A DNA stretch of 22,285 nucleotides. It comes from DASPKW01 sp038244055. GTDB lineage: Bacteria; Planctomycetota; Phycisphaerae; Tepidisphaerales; Tepidisphaeraceae. A program made the translations under genes and the position numbers. This document shows, piece after piece, positions 1 to 8,522 of this stretch (within the stretch, counting starts at the first letter, position 1; each line of letters starts with the position of its first letter). The notes under the pieces were generated by a model. It saw nothing but the letters and a program-made list of their open reading frames with translations, had not been told where the DNA came from and made no database searches. The DNA lies in the NCBI GenBank assembly GCA_038244055.1, contig JBBRTW010000060.1, positions 1-22,285 on the forward strand. The letters are read 5' to 3'.

Positions 1-145
1 CCAGGACGGCTATTTTACTGTCCCCAGTGCAGGCGATTCGCGCGCCCCCGTGCAGGCATTTTGCATTTTGCGGTTCTTCCGCACTCTCGATGAAGCTCGC
101 CCATGACAGAATCGATCGTGGCCGAGCCGACGGATACAGGCGGAT

Positions 146-300
146 TCACGGGCCGCTGGCCATCACCCGGATTCTCAGCAGGTCGAGCTTGGCCCGGCCG
201 TACATTTTGCGTTTGAACAGCTTCAGTCGGTTCACGTGGCCCTCAGTTCGTCCGTTACTCCAGGGCAGCTCGATTGCAGCCTCACCGACCACACGGGCAC
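146..300 (-). pseudogene. ISL3-family transposase, C-terminal remnant
   Basis: Read on the minus strand, this stretch encodes a C-terminal block with LPWSNGRTEGHVNRLK followed by KRKMYGRAKLDLLR, ending at a TGA (146-148). The SNGxxEGxxNRLKxxKRxMYGRA signature is diagnostic of the C-terminal end of ISL3-type DDE transposases. Only about 50 residues are readable. Upstream (above about 300) the frame no longer resembles the family, and no ATG or inverted repeat was recognised. I infer a dead fragment left by an insertion sequence. The plus-strand frames over this stretch are open but carry no recognisable motif. Confidence 0.8.
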
Positions 301-477
301 GTTCACCAGCGCTGATCAGATCGTATCGGCCGTGACCACCGGCGCAAATGGCGTCTACCTGCGAATGCGGGTTGCTTTCTGGGTCGGTGAATTATGATCC
401 CGATCCGCTTGCACCTCCTGCGGTCGGAAACCTTTTGATTTGCTGCGCGCGTCCGCAAAAAGACGTGGTAATCGATA

Positions 478-483
478 TATAAT
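478..483 (+). promoter_or_regulatory. Possible -10 box for the yeaO-like gene
   Basis: A perfect TATAAT lies 17 bases before the ATG at 501, in a locally AT-rich patch. No good -35 hexamer is present at 16-18 bp spacing. A start about 7 bases downstream would put the Shine-Dalgarno GGAG (490-493) at the very 5' end of the message, so this call is tentative. Confidence 0.3.
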
Positions 484-500
484 TGTTCCGGAGCAGTGAT

Positions 501-860
501 ATGCCAAAAGTCCAATTGAAGCGTGTTTACGAAAAGCCTTCCAAAGATGACGGAATGCGAATCCTGGTGGACCGGCTCTGGCCCCGTGGCTTGACCAAGA
601 AGAAGGCCGCAATAGATCTATGGCTCAAAGACATAGCACCCACCGCCGAACTCCGAAAATGGTTCGGACACGATCCGGCCAAATGGAAGACATTTCAGGT
701 GCGTTATCGAAAGGAATTGCGGGACAACAAAGATGTCGTCGACCTTCTTAAGGAAAAAAACGAACACGGCAGCATCACGCTCCTATACGGCGCGAAAGAC
801 GAGAAACACAATGAGGCGCTGGTGTTGCGGAGGCTTCTTGACCGTGGAAAAAGCGCATAG
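501..860 (+). CDS. yeaO: DUF488 (YeaO-like) protein
   Basis: This 119-aa protein matches the DUF488/YeaO family along its whole length. Visible family motifs are KRVYEKP near the N-terminus, RILVDRLWPRGL at about residues 22-33, DIAPTAELRKWF at about 50-61, and LLYGAKDEKHNEA in the C-terminal part. The length is usual for the family (about 115-120 aa). The biochemical role of the family is not established. I chose the ATG at 501 over an upstream TTG in the same frame at 483 because GGAGCAG ends about 5 bases before it. The gene stands alone on the plus strand between two broken genes and looks intact. Confidence 0.9.
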   Translation: MPKVQLKRVYEKPSKDDGMRILVDRLWPRGLTKKKAAIDLWLKDIAPTAELRKWFGHDPAKWKTFQVRYRKELRDNKDVVDLLKEKNEHGSITLLYGAKDEKHNEALVLRRLLDRGKSA

Positions 861-898
861 AAATTGATTCGGCCTGAAAACTCAGCGCTGTTATTGAA

Positions 899-1553
899 CT
901 ATCGGTCACACTTTCTGAAATCGACCGAGTTCTGATGAGGATGATGCGTCCCGCCGCCGTCGCTTGCGTGCTTGAATCGCCGCTCGGCAGGCCTACCGGT
1001 TTCTTGGGACTCCAAATTCCAGACCTGCTGGAGCTCGCCGAAACCTGCGATGTGCCGGTCCGGTTCTGTGTCCGCGTAGGACGTCCCGGAATTCGCGATG
1101 TCGGTTTGCATCGTGCCTTCCAGCGCGCGTTTGATTTCCTTAAATCGAGAAGCGACCGCGGCGACGTTCAAGTCCGGTGGCATAGATGGTACCTCGGGCA
1201 TCGCCGCCCTGCAGGACGACGCGATTACCGCGTGCGAGCACAGCGTGGGCCTCGGGGCCGGAGAGGGCGCGATCGCGCAGTCCGGCTGTATCAGGTTGCT
1301 GGCAGGTGACGACGATCCCGGGGGCATCTGGGTCGGCGGGGAGGTGGTCAAGGCGCGGCGAGGGAGTGCCGAGCACCCACTGCAAATCTCGGCGCAGGTC
1401 GTCGAGTGCGCGAAGCACCGGGGCCGGTTCCGAGGGGCTCGCGACGACAGGGATCCCGGGCGGCAGGTGCAGCGGTTCCGCGGAGTTGACGGCCGCCGAA
1501 GAGGACGAGAGCACCAAGAACAAAAATAGAATGAACAACACCGACTTCTTCAT
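899..1553 (-). pseudogene. Broken secreted glycoside-hydrolase-like protein
   Basis: An ATG at 1553 preceded by GGGAGAG begins a lipophilic signal peptide (KKSVLFILFLFLVLSSSSAA). A domain containing RGNRVVLQGGDARGTIYA follows. The 'GxDxRGTIYA' stretch is typical of the N-terminal domain found before GH67/GH115-like and DUF4838-like catalytic domains. The frame then closes at 1140, shortly after this motif. A second minus-strand frame from about 1190 to 899 reads a protein-like tail (RFKEIKRALEGT, then YADTEPDRHIAGFGELQQVW) that I do not recognise. The arrangement suggests a large internal deletion that joined the start of a hydrolase to another tail out of frame. It lies 81 bp downstream of the fucosidase gene on the same strand, so it was probably part of the same operon. 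The family call is tentative. Confidence 0.6.
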
Positions 1554-1634
1554 AATCTCTCCCGTGCCGAGAAACCTCCGAATTGTATTGCGCCATCCGT
1601 GAACTATGTGGCCGTTTCCCTAAAGCCCTCGGTG

Positions 1635-3926
1635 CTATTCCCAGTAGTTGGCGTCGACCGACCGAGCCTCACCGGCCTTCATCGCGACCGTTTTGACGAG
1701 TTGGCCGTAGCCAAGCTTGAATGAACCTGCGGAGTTGGCGCGAAGCGTCGCGCGACGAAACTTCCCGCCGTGCCATTCGATGTCCACCTCAACGCCGCCG
1801 CGCGCCCGCAGGCCGGTGATCTTCCCGTCTGGCCACGCCGACGGCAGGGCCGGCAGCAAATGCAGTTCGCCGTTCTGGCTTTGCAGAAGCATCTCGGCGA
1901 TGCCTGCCGTCGCGCCGAAGTTGCCATCAATCTGAAACGGCGGGTGGTTGTCAAAGAGGTTGGGCAGGATGCTGTAGGCCAGAAGCTCGCCGAGCATCTT
2001 GTGGGCGTGGTCACCATCGTGCAACCGCGCCCAGAAGTTGATCTTCCACGCCTTGGACCAGCCGGTGCCGCCATCGCCGCGGAGTTCCAGGGTCTTGCGG
2101 GCGGCCGCCGCGAGGTCGGGCGTGGTCAGGGGCGAAATCTGGTTGCTGGGGTGCAGCCCATAGAGGTGCGAAACGTGCCGGTGCTGCGGTTCGGCCTCAC
2201 GATAGTCCTCAAGCCATTCCTGAAGTTGCCCGCGAGCGCCGATGCGCATTGGCGCAAGCCTCGCGCGGGCGGCCGCCACCTGCTTGCGGAACGGTTCATC
2301 GATATTCAGGATTTCTCCGGCCGCAATGCACTCATCGAACACATCGCGGATGATCTGCATGCTCATCGTCGGGCCCATCGAGATCGAGTACTTCTTCCCG
2401 TCCGGGCCGATGAAGTTATTCTCGGGCGAGGTCGCCGGTCCGGCGACAAGCCAGTGATTGCGCGGATCCTCGACCAGGAAATCAAGATAGAACTCGGTGG
2501 TCTCCTTGAGCAGCGGATAGACGCGCTCGGCGAGGAACTTTCTGTCCGGGGCGAACTGGTAATGCTCCCACAGGTGCTGGCAGAGCCAGGCGGCCGCATC
2601 GTGCCATAGCAGGCCGACCGATGCGCGGAGTTCTGACAGCGCCCACGGCGGCGTGCGCGTTCCCAGAACCCAGCCGCGGCAGCCGTAGCGTTCGCGGGCG
2701 GCGCGCCGGCCGGGCTCGCGAAGGCGCTCGATCAACTCGAACAGCGGCTCGGTAAGTTCCGGCAGGTTGCAGGTCTCGGCCAGCCAATAGTTCATCTCGG
2801 TATTAATGTTGATGGTATAGTCGCTGAACCAGGGCGGCGCGTAGCTGTCATTCCAGATGCCCTGCAGATTGGCCGGCAACGAGCCCGGGCGGGAACTGGA
2901 GATGAGCAGATATCGGCCGTATTGGAAAAGGAGCGCCGCCAGTTGCGGGTCGGATTCGCCCTTCTTGACGGCCGCGACGCGCTCGTCTGTCGGCTTGGCG
3001 CTGGCCGGTCCCGCGGGCAATTCCAGCGATATTCGGCGGAAGAATCGCTGGTAGTCCTGAATATGCGCCTCGCGAAGGTGGTCGAACGGCTTCTTCGCGG
3101 CGCGGTCCAGATGATCAAGGGCGACGGCCTGCGGATCGGGGTGCCAAAAGGTGCTGTCGGCAGCCAACAGAATTGTCAACGCATCCGCCCCTTCGACCTG
3201 GAGTTTGTCCTTCGCCGCCAGCACTTTCCCGCCTTCGGGGATCGCCAGCACGGCCGCGCAGAACTTCACGCCGCCGAAAGGCGTCTGGCCGGTCATAATG
3301 AGCCGATCGTTTCCCTTCGCGACGGTCTGCGCCTCCTTTTCGCGCGACAGTTCGATCAAGCACGACACCTGTCCCGGCTTGTCGGCCGACAATCGGACAA
3401 CCATCACCTGGTCTACCGCCGTACTGAGAACCTGCCGTCGAAAGGTCACCTGGCCGCTTTTGAATGACGTCTCGGCGATGGCCGAGTCGAGGTCGAGTTG
3501 CCGGCGATACCGCTCGCCCGGGGCGGCCACGCCCATTCGCAGATACAGGTTCCCCAGTGGCTGATAGTTCCCGTAGCGCGGGTCGCGCGGAGTCACCATC
3601 GTCTCCCCGGCCAGCTTGTGCGCCTCGGCATAACTGCCCTCAAAGAGCAGTTTTCGCACGATGGGCAGATTTTCGCGCATCTTTGGGTTGGGATTGAAAT
3701 GGGGCTCCCCGGACCAGATGCTGTCCTCATTGAGCTGGATCCGCTCCTCGGCCACGCCGCCGAACACCATCCCGCCCAGTCGGCCGTTGCCCACCGGGAG
3801 CGCCTCAACCCACTTCTCCGCGGGATGCTCATACCAGAGAAGCGTGTCCTGGGCATCCGCCAACACAGTGGCGTCTGCCACCAACGCCAGGAAGACCAGA
3901 AGACCACGTATTGCTTGCGACATCAT
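1635..3926 (-). CDS. Secreted GH95 alpha-L-fucosidase
   Basis: This 763-aa protein has a signal peptide (residues 1 to about 25) and the full GH95 layout. The N-terminal LPVGNGRLGGMVFGG block is at residues 44-58. The (alpha/alpha)6 catalytic region carries the two asparagines NIN (N373 and N375), then SPEN with the likely general acid E502, and QIDGNFG with D667. These correspond to the Asn/Asn, Glu and Asp residues known from GH95 enzymes. The predicted role is hydrolysis of terminal alpha-1,2-type L-fucosides outside the cytoplasm. The start is the first ATG of ATGATG at 3926, because GAGGAGG lies just upstream; the open frame extends further to a GTG at 3944 that would contain this ribosome site. 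Odd point: the segment after CRGW (about 2640-2690) reads VLGTRTPPWALSEL, where many GH95 proteins have HHNTD-x-W. Flanking genes on this strand are broken. Confidence 0.92.
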   Translation of the reverse strand: MMSQAIRGLLVFLALVADATVLADAQDTLLWYEHPAEKWVEALPVGNGRLGGMVFGGVAEERIQLNEDSIWSGEPHFNPNPKMRENLPIVRKLLFEGSYAEAHKLAGETMVTPRDPRYGNYQPLGNLYLRMGVAAPGERYRRQLDLDSAIAETSFKSGQVTFRRQVLSTAVDQVMVVRLSADKPGQVSCLIELSREKEAQTVAKGNDRLIMTGQTPFGGVKFCAAVLAIPEGGKVLAAKDKLQVEGADALTILLAADSTFWHPDPQAVALDHLDRAAKKPFDHLREAHIQDYQRFFRRISLELPAGPASAKPTDERVAAVKKGESDPQLAALLFQYGRYLLISSSRPGSLPANLQGIWNDSYAPPWFSDYTININTEMNYWLAETCNLPELTEPLFELIERLREPGRRAARERYGCRGWVLGTRTPPWALSELRASVGLLWHDAAAWLCQHLWEHYQFAPDRKFLAERVYPLLKETTEFYLDFLVEDPRNHWLVAGPATSPENNFIGPDGKKYSISMGPTMSMQIIRDVFDECIAAGEILNIDEPFRKQVAAARARLAPMRIGARGQLQEWLEDYREAEPQHRHVSHLYGLHPSNQISPLTTPDLAAAARKTLELRGDGGTGWSKAWKINFWARLHDGDHAHKMLGELLAYSILPNLFDNHPPFQIDGNFGATAGIAEMLLQSQNGELHLLPALPSAWPDGKITGLRARGGVEVDIEWHGGKFRRATLRANSAGSFKLGYGQLVKTVAMKAGEARSVDANYWE

Positions 3927-3968
3927 CCTGACCTCCTCTGGCACAGGTTACCAATGGCGCCACCGGTC

Positions 3969-4496
3969 TCAAAGCGCCGCTTTGAGCAGATTGGTTTTGC
4001 CGGCGCCTGTGGCGAAGGAGGCGACGCCGTTGGGCATTACATCCACCGGCACGGCCGCGCCCCCATCCTGTTCCACGACGGTGAAGCCGCCTGGCCAAGG
4101 GCTGAGCAATCTCGCTGTACCGTCAACCGTGGCATGAATCCTCACGTCGCCGACTCGCCCGCTCACCTGTTCCGCAGACACTTCGAAACCGCCTTCGGCC
4201 AGCAGGTTGGCAAAACGCGCATCGTTGTCGGCGGGCCAGGCCGGGAAGATGCGGATGACGCCGCCGGTGCTCTGTAGCAGCAATTCGCTCACAAACCGCG
4301 CGACCGCGACCTGCTCGGTCATGTAGTAGCCGTGCCCCTTCCAGTTGAACAGGCCGTTGGGTTGCGCGGGGGAATGCTCGCTCGTCGCCGAGAAGCACAT
4401 CTTCGCGTTGGTGATCGCCTCGGCGCCCAGGCCCATGCGGGCGCGGGCGATATTGATGGTCACATTGGAGTTGGCGTGACTGGTGGATTTCTCCAC
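3969..4496 (-). pseudogene. C-terminal remnant of a large hydrolase
   Basis: About 175 codons encode GLFNWKGHGYYMTEQVA, then LLLQSTGGVIRIFPAWP and FANLLAEGGFEVSAE. From memory this matches the extreme C-terminal part of large secreted glycoside hydrolases (end of an (alpha/alpha)6 barrel followed by a beta domain, as in GH95-like and DUF5703-type proteins). The only start in reach is a GTG at 4496, and the frame stays open upstream to about 4610 without recognisable domain sequence. There is no signal peptide or catalytic core, so it is an N-terminally deleted gene. Its stop lies 42 bp before the GH95 start, so the two probably formed one operon. The exact family is uncertain. Confidence 0.55.
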
Positions 4497-4559
4497 GTAG
4501 TTGATGGTGCGCCTGGCAGGTCGCTCCCGCCAAGGTCCGTCCTTCGACAGTCTACTTTC

Positions 4560-5040
4560 ATCCAGGCGGGAAACGCTCAGGCATGCCGCGATTCTGTAGC
4601 GCCGGGGGTGACTTCGTCTGGGGTCGCCAGACGACCGGCTCCGGTCAGGCGACTTGCCGTTCTGGGGTTAGCTCGGCCAGACCCAGAGCACCGACCAGGT
4701 GTTCCAGTGTTGTTGGCCACGTCAGCACTGTGGCCCCGTACGGCACAGACGGGTTCCGAGGAAGAAAAACGCGATTTCCTCAAAAAGGTCGGCTCGAACC
4801 CGACCATCACCAATCGTACCATCCAACTGGTGCCACGCGGACCGTGGAAAACCCTTGTATTTCCAGGGCTTTCAGGGGAAGGGGAGAAGGCCGCGCGTCG
4901 GACTCGCGCGGCTTCGGCCGGAAAACCCGACCAATTGGCTCGTTTGTCCTGTCCTTTGGTCACGGTCCGAACTTTCTTCAAGGACAATCCGGTGTGGGAA
5001 TGAGCGTCATGCCAGTCATGCCTCTCCTCCGGGTATCCCC
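4560..5040. other. Unassigned block between two broken genes
   Basis: This stretch separates the minus-strand hydrolase remnant from the plus-strand sulfatase remnant. Both strands stay open over most of it, but neither reading shows a recognisable protein motif. The minus-strand sequence near 4785-4800 contains GGTTCGAGCC, which resembles a tRNA T-loop, but the surrounding stem pairing and the rest of a cloverleaf are absent. It may be the scar of an insertion or a repeat element that removed the front of both neighbours. I see no gene in it. Confidence 0.4.
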
Positions 5041-6142
5041 GTACCCCTCCTTGATGAAACAAAACGGCTACGACACCGCCTGCATCGGCAAATGGCATCT
5101 CGGCATGGACTGGGGTGGCAAGCCGGGGAATGAAAAAACCATCCCTGTCGGCACCCAACTCAACCAGAGTCCGAACGCCGCCGGCTTCGATCTCTTCTAC
5201 GGCTACACCCACGCGCGGAACATCGGCACTGTCATCGAGCAGAACAAGGTTGTGGCGAATCTCGAAGAAGTGCAAACTCAGCCACAACTCGCCAAGAGGG
5301 TCGTGGAGTTCCTCGCCCATCCCGCGCGAAAGGAGAAGCCCTTCTTCCTCTACCTGCCGCTCTGCCCGCCGCACACACCGATTGTGCCCGCGCCGGAGTT
5401 CGCTGGTAAGAGCAACATCAGAGGCAAAGAGGGCCAATACGGCGACTGGCTCTACCAGGGCGACTGGGTGCTCGGCCAGGTGCTCGACACTCTGGAAAAA
5501 CAGAAGCTCGCCGACAACACGATCATCATGGTCAGCAGCGACAATGGTGCCGCCGGTCGCTCGTATGCACCCCTGCGCGGGCAGAAGACGAGCATCTACG
5601 AAGGCGGCCACCGCGAGCCGTTCCTCGCGCGCTGGCCCGGCAAGATCAAAGCCGGCTCCACTTGCGACGACACCATCTGCCTCAACGACCTCATGGCCAC
5701 CTGCGCGGACATCGTCGGCGCGAAACTTCCTGACAACGCCGCCGAGGACAGCGTGAGCATCCTGCCCGACCTGCTCGGCACCGCGAAGGGACCGGTGCGC
5801 GAGGCCACCATTCATCAGGCTCCCAACCGCGACATCGCTCTCCGCAAAGGCCCGTGGAAGCTCATCTTTCTCAAAGGCGGCGGATGCGAGCTATACAACC
5901 TCCAAAACGATCTCAGCGAAACAAAGAACGTCGCCGAGGCGAACCCCGAAGTTGTCGCGACGCTCACCACGCTGATGAAGAAATACATCGCCGATGGCCG
6001 CAGCACCGTCGGCGCGCCGCAGAAAAACGAAGCGCCCATGTCCGTGGACGGCGGCTCGGGCGAAGGAAATAGGAAGGGAAAGAAGGCGACAAAGAATTCG
6101 GAGGCCGAAACCGACAACGCACTGAATCCCGATTTCGACTGA
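5000..6142 (+). pseudogene. Sulfatase missing its catalytic N-terminal half
   Basis: From about 5050 this frame reads as the later part of a type I (formylglycine) sulfatase: MKQNGYDTACIGKWHLG, then FFLYLPLCPPHTP, VSSDNGA (second metal-site region), GQKTSIYEGGHREPFLARWPG and the C-terminal ALRKGPWKLIF. The N-terminal DD metal motif and the C/S-x-P-S-R formylglycine motif with its TGR should precede KQNGY but are absent. An ATG at 5000 could start a 380-aa product, but it could not be an active sulfatase. The C-terminal tail after residue about 345 is Lys/Gly/Asn-rich. Family members usually have about 450-500 residues including a signal peptide. I regard it as a deletion pseudogene created together with the unassigned block upstream. 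Confidence 0.85.
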
Positions 6143-6185
6143 AGCCTTACGGGCATATCAAGAAAAGCCCTCAAAATAACTCACC

Positions 6186-6548
6186 ATGAAACCATTTCTT
6201 TTTCCCATCCTGCTCTGCGCCACGCTCGTCCCCGCCGCCGATACGCCTGAGCCCTCGGGATGGAAAACATATCTTTTTTCAAACGAACCCAAGGAATTCG
6301 ACGGTTGGGCGTCCATGGCCACGGATCGGGCACGGCCAAAGCAGCCCGGAAGTCCATTTGAACCCAAACGACTGCCGATTTACCCGAGGATTTTGACCCT
6401 TGGTTCCAATGGGATCATCCCAAGGCGTTTTGAGATTTGCCGCCGAAGAAGTGTTGGCCGCAGAACTCGTGCCCACGGATTGTTTGGTTTGAGCCCCTCA
6501 GCCTGGCGCCCTGCCTGGATGTTTTGTTCAGGCCGCCGCGCCCTATGA
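6186..6548 (+). pseudogene. Signal-peptide stub of a secreted protein
   Basis: The frame starts 43 bp after the sulfatase remnant with a convincing signal peptide (MKPFLFPILLCATLVPAA), then DTPEPSGWKTYLFSNEP. After about 60 residues the composition becomes Arg-rich and random-looking until a stop at 6548, which suggests a frameshift or deletion soon after the signal peptide. No strong ribosome site is visible. It was probably the next gene of a former sulfatase operon. The rest of 6300-6661 holds nothing I recognise. Confidence 0.4.
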
Positions 6549-6661
6549 CCCCATCCATTTTGTCCCGCTATTTGCTGCACGGGCTATCGCCGCGTTCCAG
6601 TAGAAATGCGGCATTGGGCCCTTCGAGGGCTGGATCAGGACCGCTGCAAGGTGCCCCACAT

Positions 6662-7573
6662 CTACGAGTCTATTGTTCTGTTTTTGAGCCTGTTTTGTTG
6701 GAGTTGGTAGAGGAGTTGATATTCCTTCTCGAGGCTGCGCCGGCAGCGCGCATCGTATCGATCGAGTTTCTCCAAGTCGTCAAGCTTTGGGATTTCGTAC
6801 ATGAATCTCCTGCGGTGGTCCTCCTCCGCTTTTTGGTCCTCTTGCTGGGCGAGCTTCAGATGATGGCGTTTTTCCAAAACAAGTTTCTCGAAAATAACCG
6901 TCCAGCTATGGTAGTGCTCGGGCGGAATGGCCTGCCGGCCCGAGAGGAACTCTCCCACGGCCTTTGCGGTGGGTGCCCCGATTTTCTTTCGATCGATGCC
7001 ATTTATTGGACTTTCAGGTGCAGATACTCGCTGCATAACGCTCAGGAGTGCGATGATTTCGTGCAACATTGATTCGAGAACCTCAGATGCCAACCCCAAA
7101 GGTTCGTGTCGATTGAAGTGATCCTGTGTCGCAATTGCAAGTGCCAGATTTTTAGCAGCCACTTCCTCCTTTCCACCTTCTCTTTCAGAGGTAGGGCGCC
7201 CGTTAACCATGGTCGCCTCAACCCATTGACCGATGCGGGCCAGTTTCACGAAGCTCGCGGCCATCGACTCGACAAGGTTGACTTCGAACTGAGTCCGAGG
7301 CGCGAATTCATCCAACAACCCCTTCAACTGATTCGCAAAGTCCTTGTCTTCGTGCCGGGCATCGGGCAGCGGAGCGATGCGTTTGGCCAGCAGGCCGTGC
7401 GTGATCGCGTTGCCCGATGAGATCCGCTTGCCCTCGGCGGTCTTAGGGCCCAGCCCGCGAGCCCCGTTTTTTCGGCTGGCCGCTTGCTGGGCCGCGGAGC
7501 GTTTTTTCCTCGCAGGGGTTGTACCGGCCGCGGCAGGGGGGATTCTTTTTCTGGTGGGCTTTGGATTGTTCAT
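6662..7573 (-). CDS. Conserved hypothetical 'GPKTxEGK' protein
   Basis: This 303-aa protein begins with a basic stretch, followed by SRKNGARGLGPKTAEGKRISSG and NAITHGLLAK at about residues 35-65. The C-terminal part has RYDARCRRSLEKEYQLLYQL at about 275-294. The same N-terminal 'N-A-x-x-S-x-G-P-x-T-x-E-G-K...N-x-x-x-H-G-L' and C-terminal 'R-Y-x-x-R...L' blocks mark a widespread family of unknown function in planctomycetes, acidobacteria and relatives. The middle looks alpha-helical, with possible coiled coil around 220-250 (LEKRHHLKLAQQEDQKAEED). AGGA lies 8 bases before the ATG. The gene appears intact, with divergent or broken neighbours. No function can be assigned; the basic N-terminus would fit nucleic-acid binding, which is a guess. 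Confidence 0.8.
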   Translation of the reverse strand: MNNPKPTRKRIPPAAAGTTPARKKRSAAQQAASRKNGARGLGPKTAEGKRISSGNAITHGLLAKRIAPLPDARHEDKDFANQLKGLLDEFAPRTQFEVNLVESMAASFVKLARIGQWVEATMVNGRPTSEREGGKEEVAAKNLALAIATQDHFNRHEPLGLASEVLESMLHEIIALLSVMQRVSAPESPINGIDRKKIGAPTAKAVGEFLSGRQAIPPEHYHSWTVIFEKLVLEKRHHLKLAQQEDQKAEEDHRRRFMYEIPKLDDLEKLDRYDARCRRSLEKEYQLLYQLQQNRLKNRTIDS

Positions 7574-7987
7574 GAAATCGTCCTATGGTTTGCTCTTATC
7601 ATCTTACAAGGCTCGGAACGGAGCGCTACACAAATTCCCGTGGACTTGCTGGACGGCGACTGTGGAAAAGGATGGGTAGGAGGATTATCACGTTTATCTG
7701 ATAGACAATAATCGGCGTTGGCTCGGTCTCGATGAAACTGGCCGCGCTGGCCCGGCTCGTTCAGGAATTCCCCCAGAAAGATCCCGAGTCGCTGGTCATG
7801 CGCAATAATGATGGAAACGGTCTCAAGGTCTAAAGCGATCCTGTTTTCCCCATGCACGTGTGAGGATTTCACCCATCGGCACCGTGTTGCACCCCGCCTC
7901 GACCAATGACGAGCGAAGAGATGCGGATTGGCTTTGACGGGACGACGGCCCCCGCGATACCGTCGGCTCAATTCACTGGAGCTCGCC
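7574..7987. other. Intergenic, with one small ORF (7732-7833)
   Basis: Only one item here attracts attention: a 33-codon plus-strand ORF (7732-7833) reading KLAALARLVQEFPQKDPESL and ending DGNGLKV. It recalls the start of small proteins with 'L-x-x-L-x-x-F-P-x-x-D-P-E-x-x-V...D-G-N-G', but it stops there and has no clear ribosome site, so it is more likely a fragment. The remainder shows no coding or RNA signal that I can support. Confidence 0.3.
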
Positions 7988-8482
7988 ATGAATCATGTGC
8001 CATGGTTCGACCGGTTTCTCATTCTGAGTTGCGGGCTGATTTGGGCTCAGGTGCTTCTCGCTCAATCGGCGGCGGCGGTGGTGGCGGCGGACCCATTCCT
8101 CGGGTCATTCATCACCGCCGCGGGCGAGACCAGGAAAATTGAGTTCAAAGTGGAGTGGGGCGATCGCGACGATGCCTACAAAGGGACGATCCGGCTCAAT
8201 AGCGGCAAGCTATTTCCCTTCACGGCCCACCGCAATCCCAATGACGCTCATCAGATTACTGGCGCGTTTGAGAGCGATGGCCAATCGCTCGACTTCACCG
8301 CGATGGCCTCTGAGGGTCGGATCAAATTCAGCACGGGGCGAAGTGTTTTCGCACTGGCCCCGCTGATGAACCCACTGGATCCGCCCGATGAGCATCCACA
8401 AGCCGGGGCCGGCGCGGCGGGAGTCTGTGGTGCCCTTGTTCGTCGTCCGCTGGCACTTAAGATGAGGCTCAGGCGCAAATGA
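7988..8482 (+). CDS. Small secreted beta-rich protein
   Basis: This 164-aa protein starts at an ATG preceded by GGAG (about 5 bases away) and has a signal peptide (FLILSCGLIWAQVLLAQSAA) that ends near residue 35. The mature part alternates short strands: YKGTIRLNSGKLFPFTAHR, ITGAFESDGQSLDFTA and RIKFSTGRSVFALAPLMNPL. This pattern of 'GTI...GxxFPFTA...ITGxFxSDGxxFxFTA...F.TG...F.L...NPL' is a lipocalin-like beta sheet repeat that I know from planctomycete secreted and surface proteins. No catalytic residues are apparent. The last 25 residues (after NPLDPPDEHPQ) turn Ala/Arg-rich and may be a frameshifted tail. Its role and partner are unknown. Confidence 0.65.
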   Translation: MNHVPWFDRFLILSCGLIWAQVLLAQSAAAVVAADPFLGSFITAAGETRKIEFKVEWGDRDDAYKGTIRLNSGKLFPFTAHRNPNDAHQITGAFESDGQSLDFTAMASEGRIKFSTGRSVFALAPLMNPLDPPDEHPQAGAGAAGVCGALVRRPLALKMRLRRK

Positions 8483-8522
8483 CACCACTCCAAAGAAAAA
8501 CATGTTGCGGAGGGGCTTGCCG

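Noticed and set aside
160..400. Plus-strand frame reading SLTDHTGTFTSADQIVSAV
   Set aside because: It looks protein-like, but the opposite strand has the diagnostic ISL3 transposase signature over the same bases.
4780..4805. Possible tRNA T-arm (GGTTCGAGCC on the minus strand)
   Set aside because: The stem does not pair when the loop is placed canonically, and no acceptor, D or anticodon arm can be formed nearby.
4577..5815. A 412-codon open frame on the minus strand
   Set aside because: It lies antisense to the sulfatase remnant, whose plus-strand reading shows clear family motifs; the minus reading has none.
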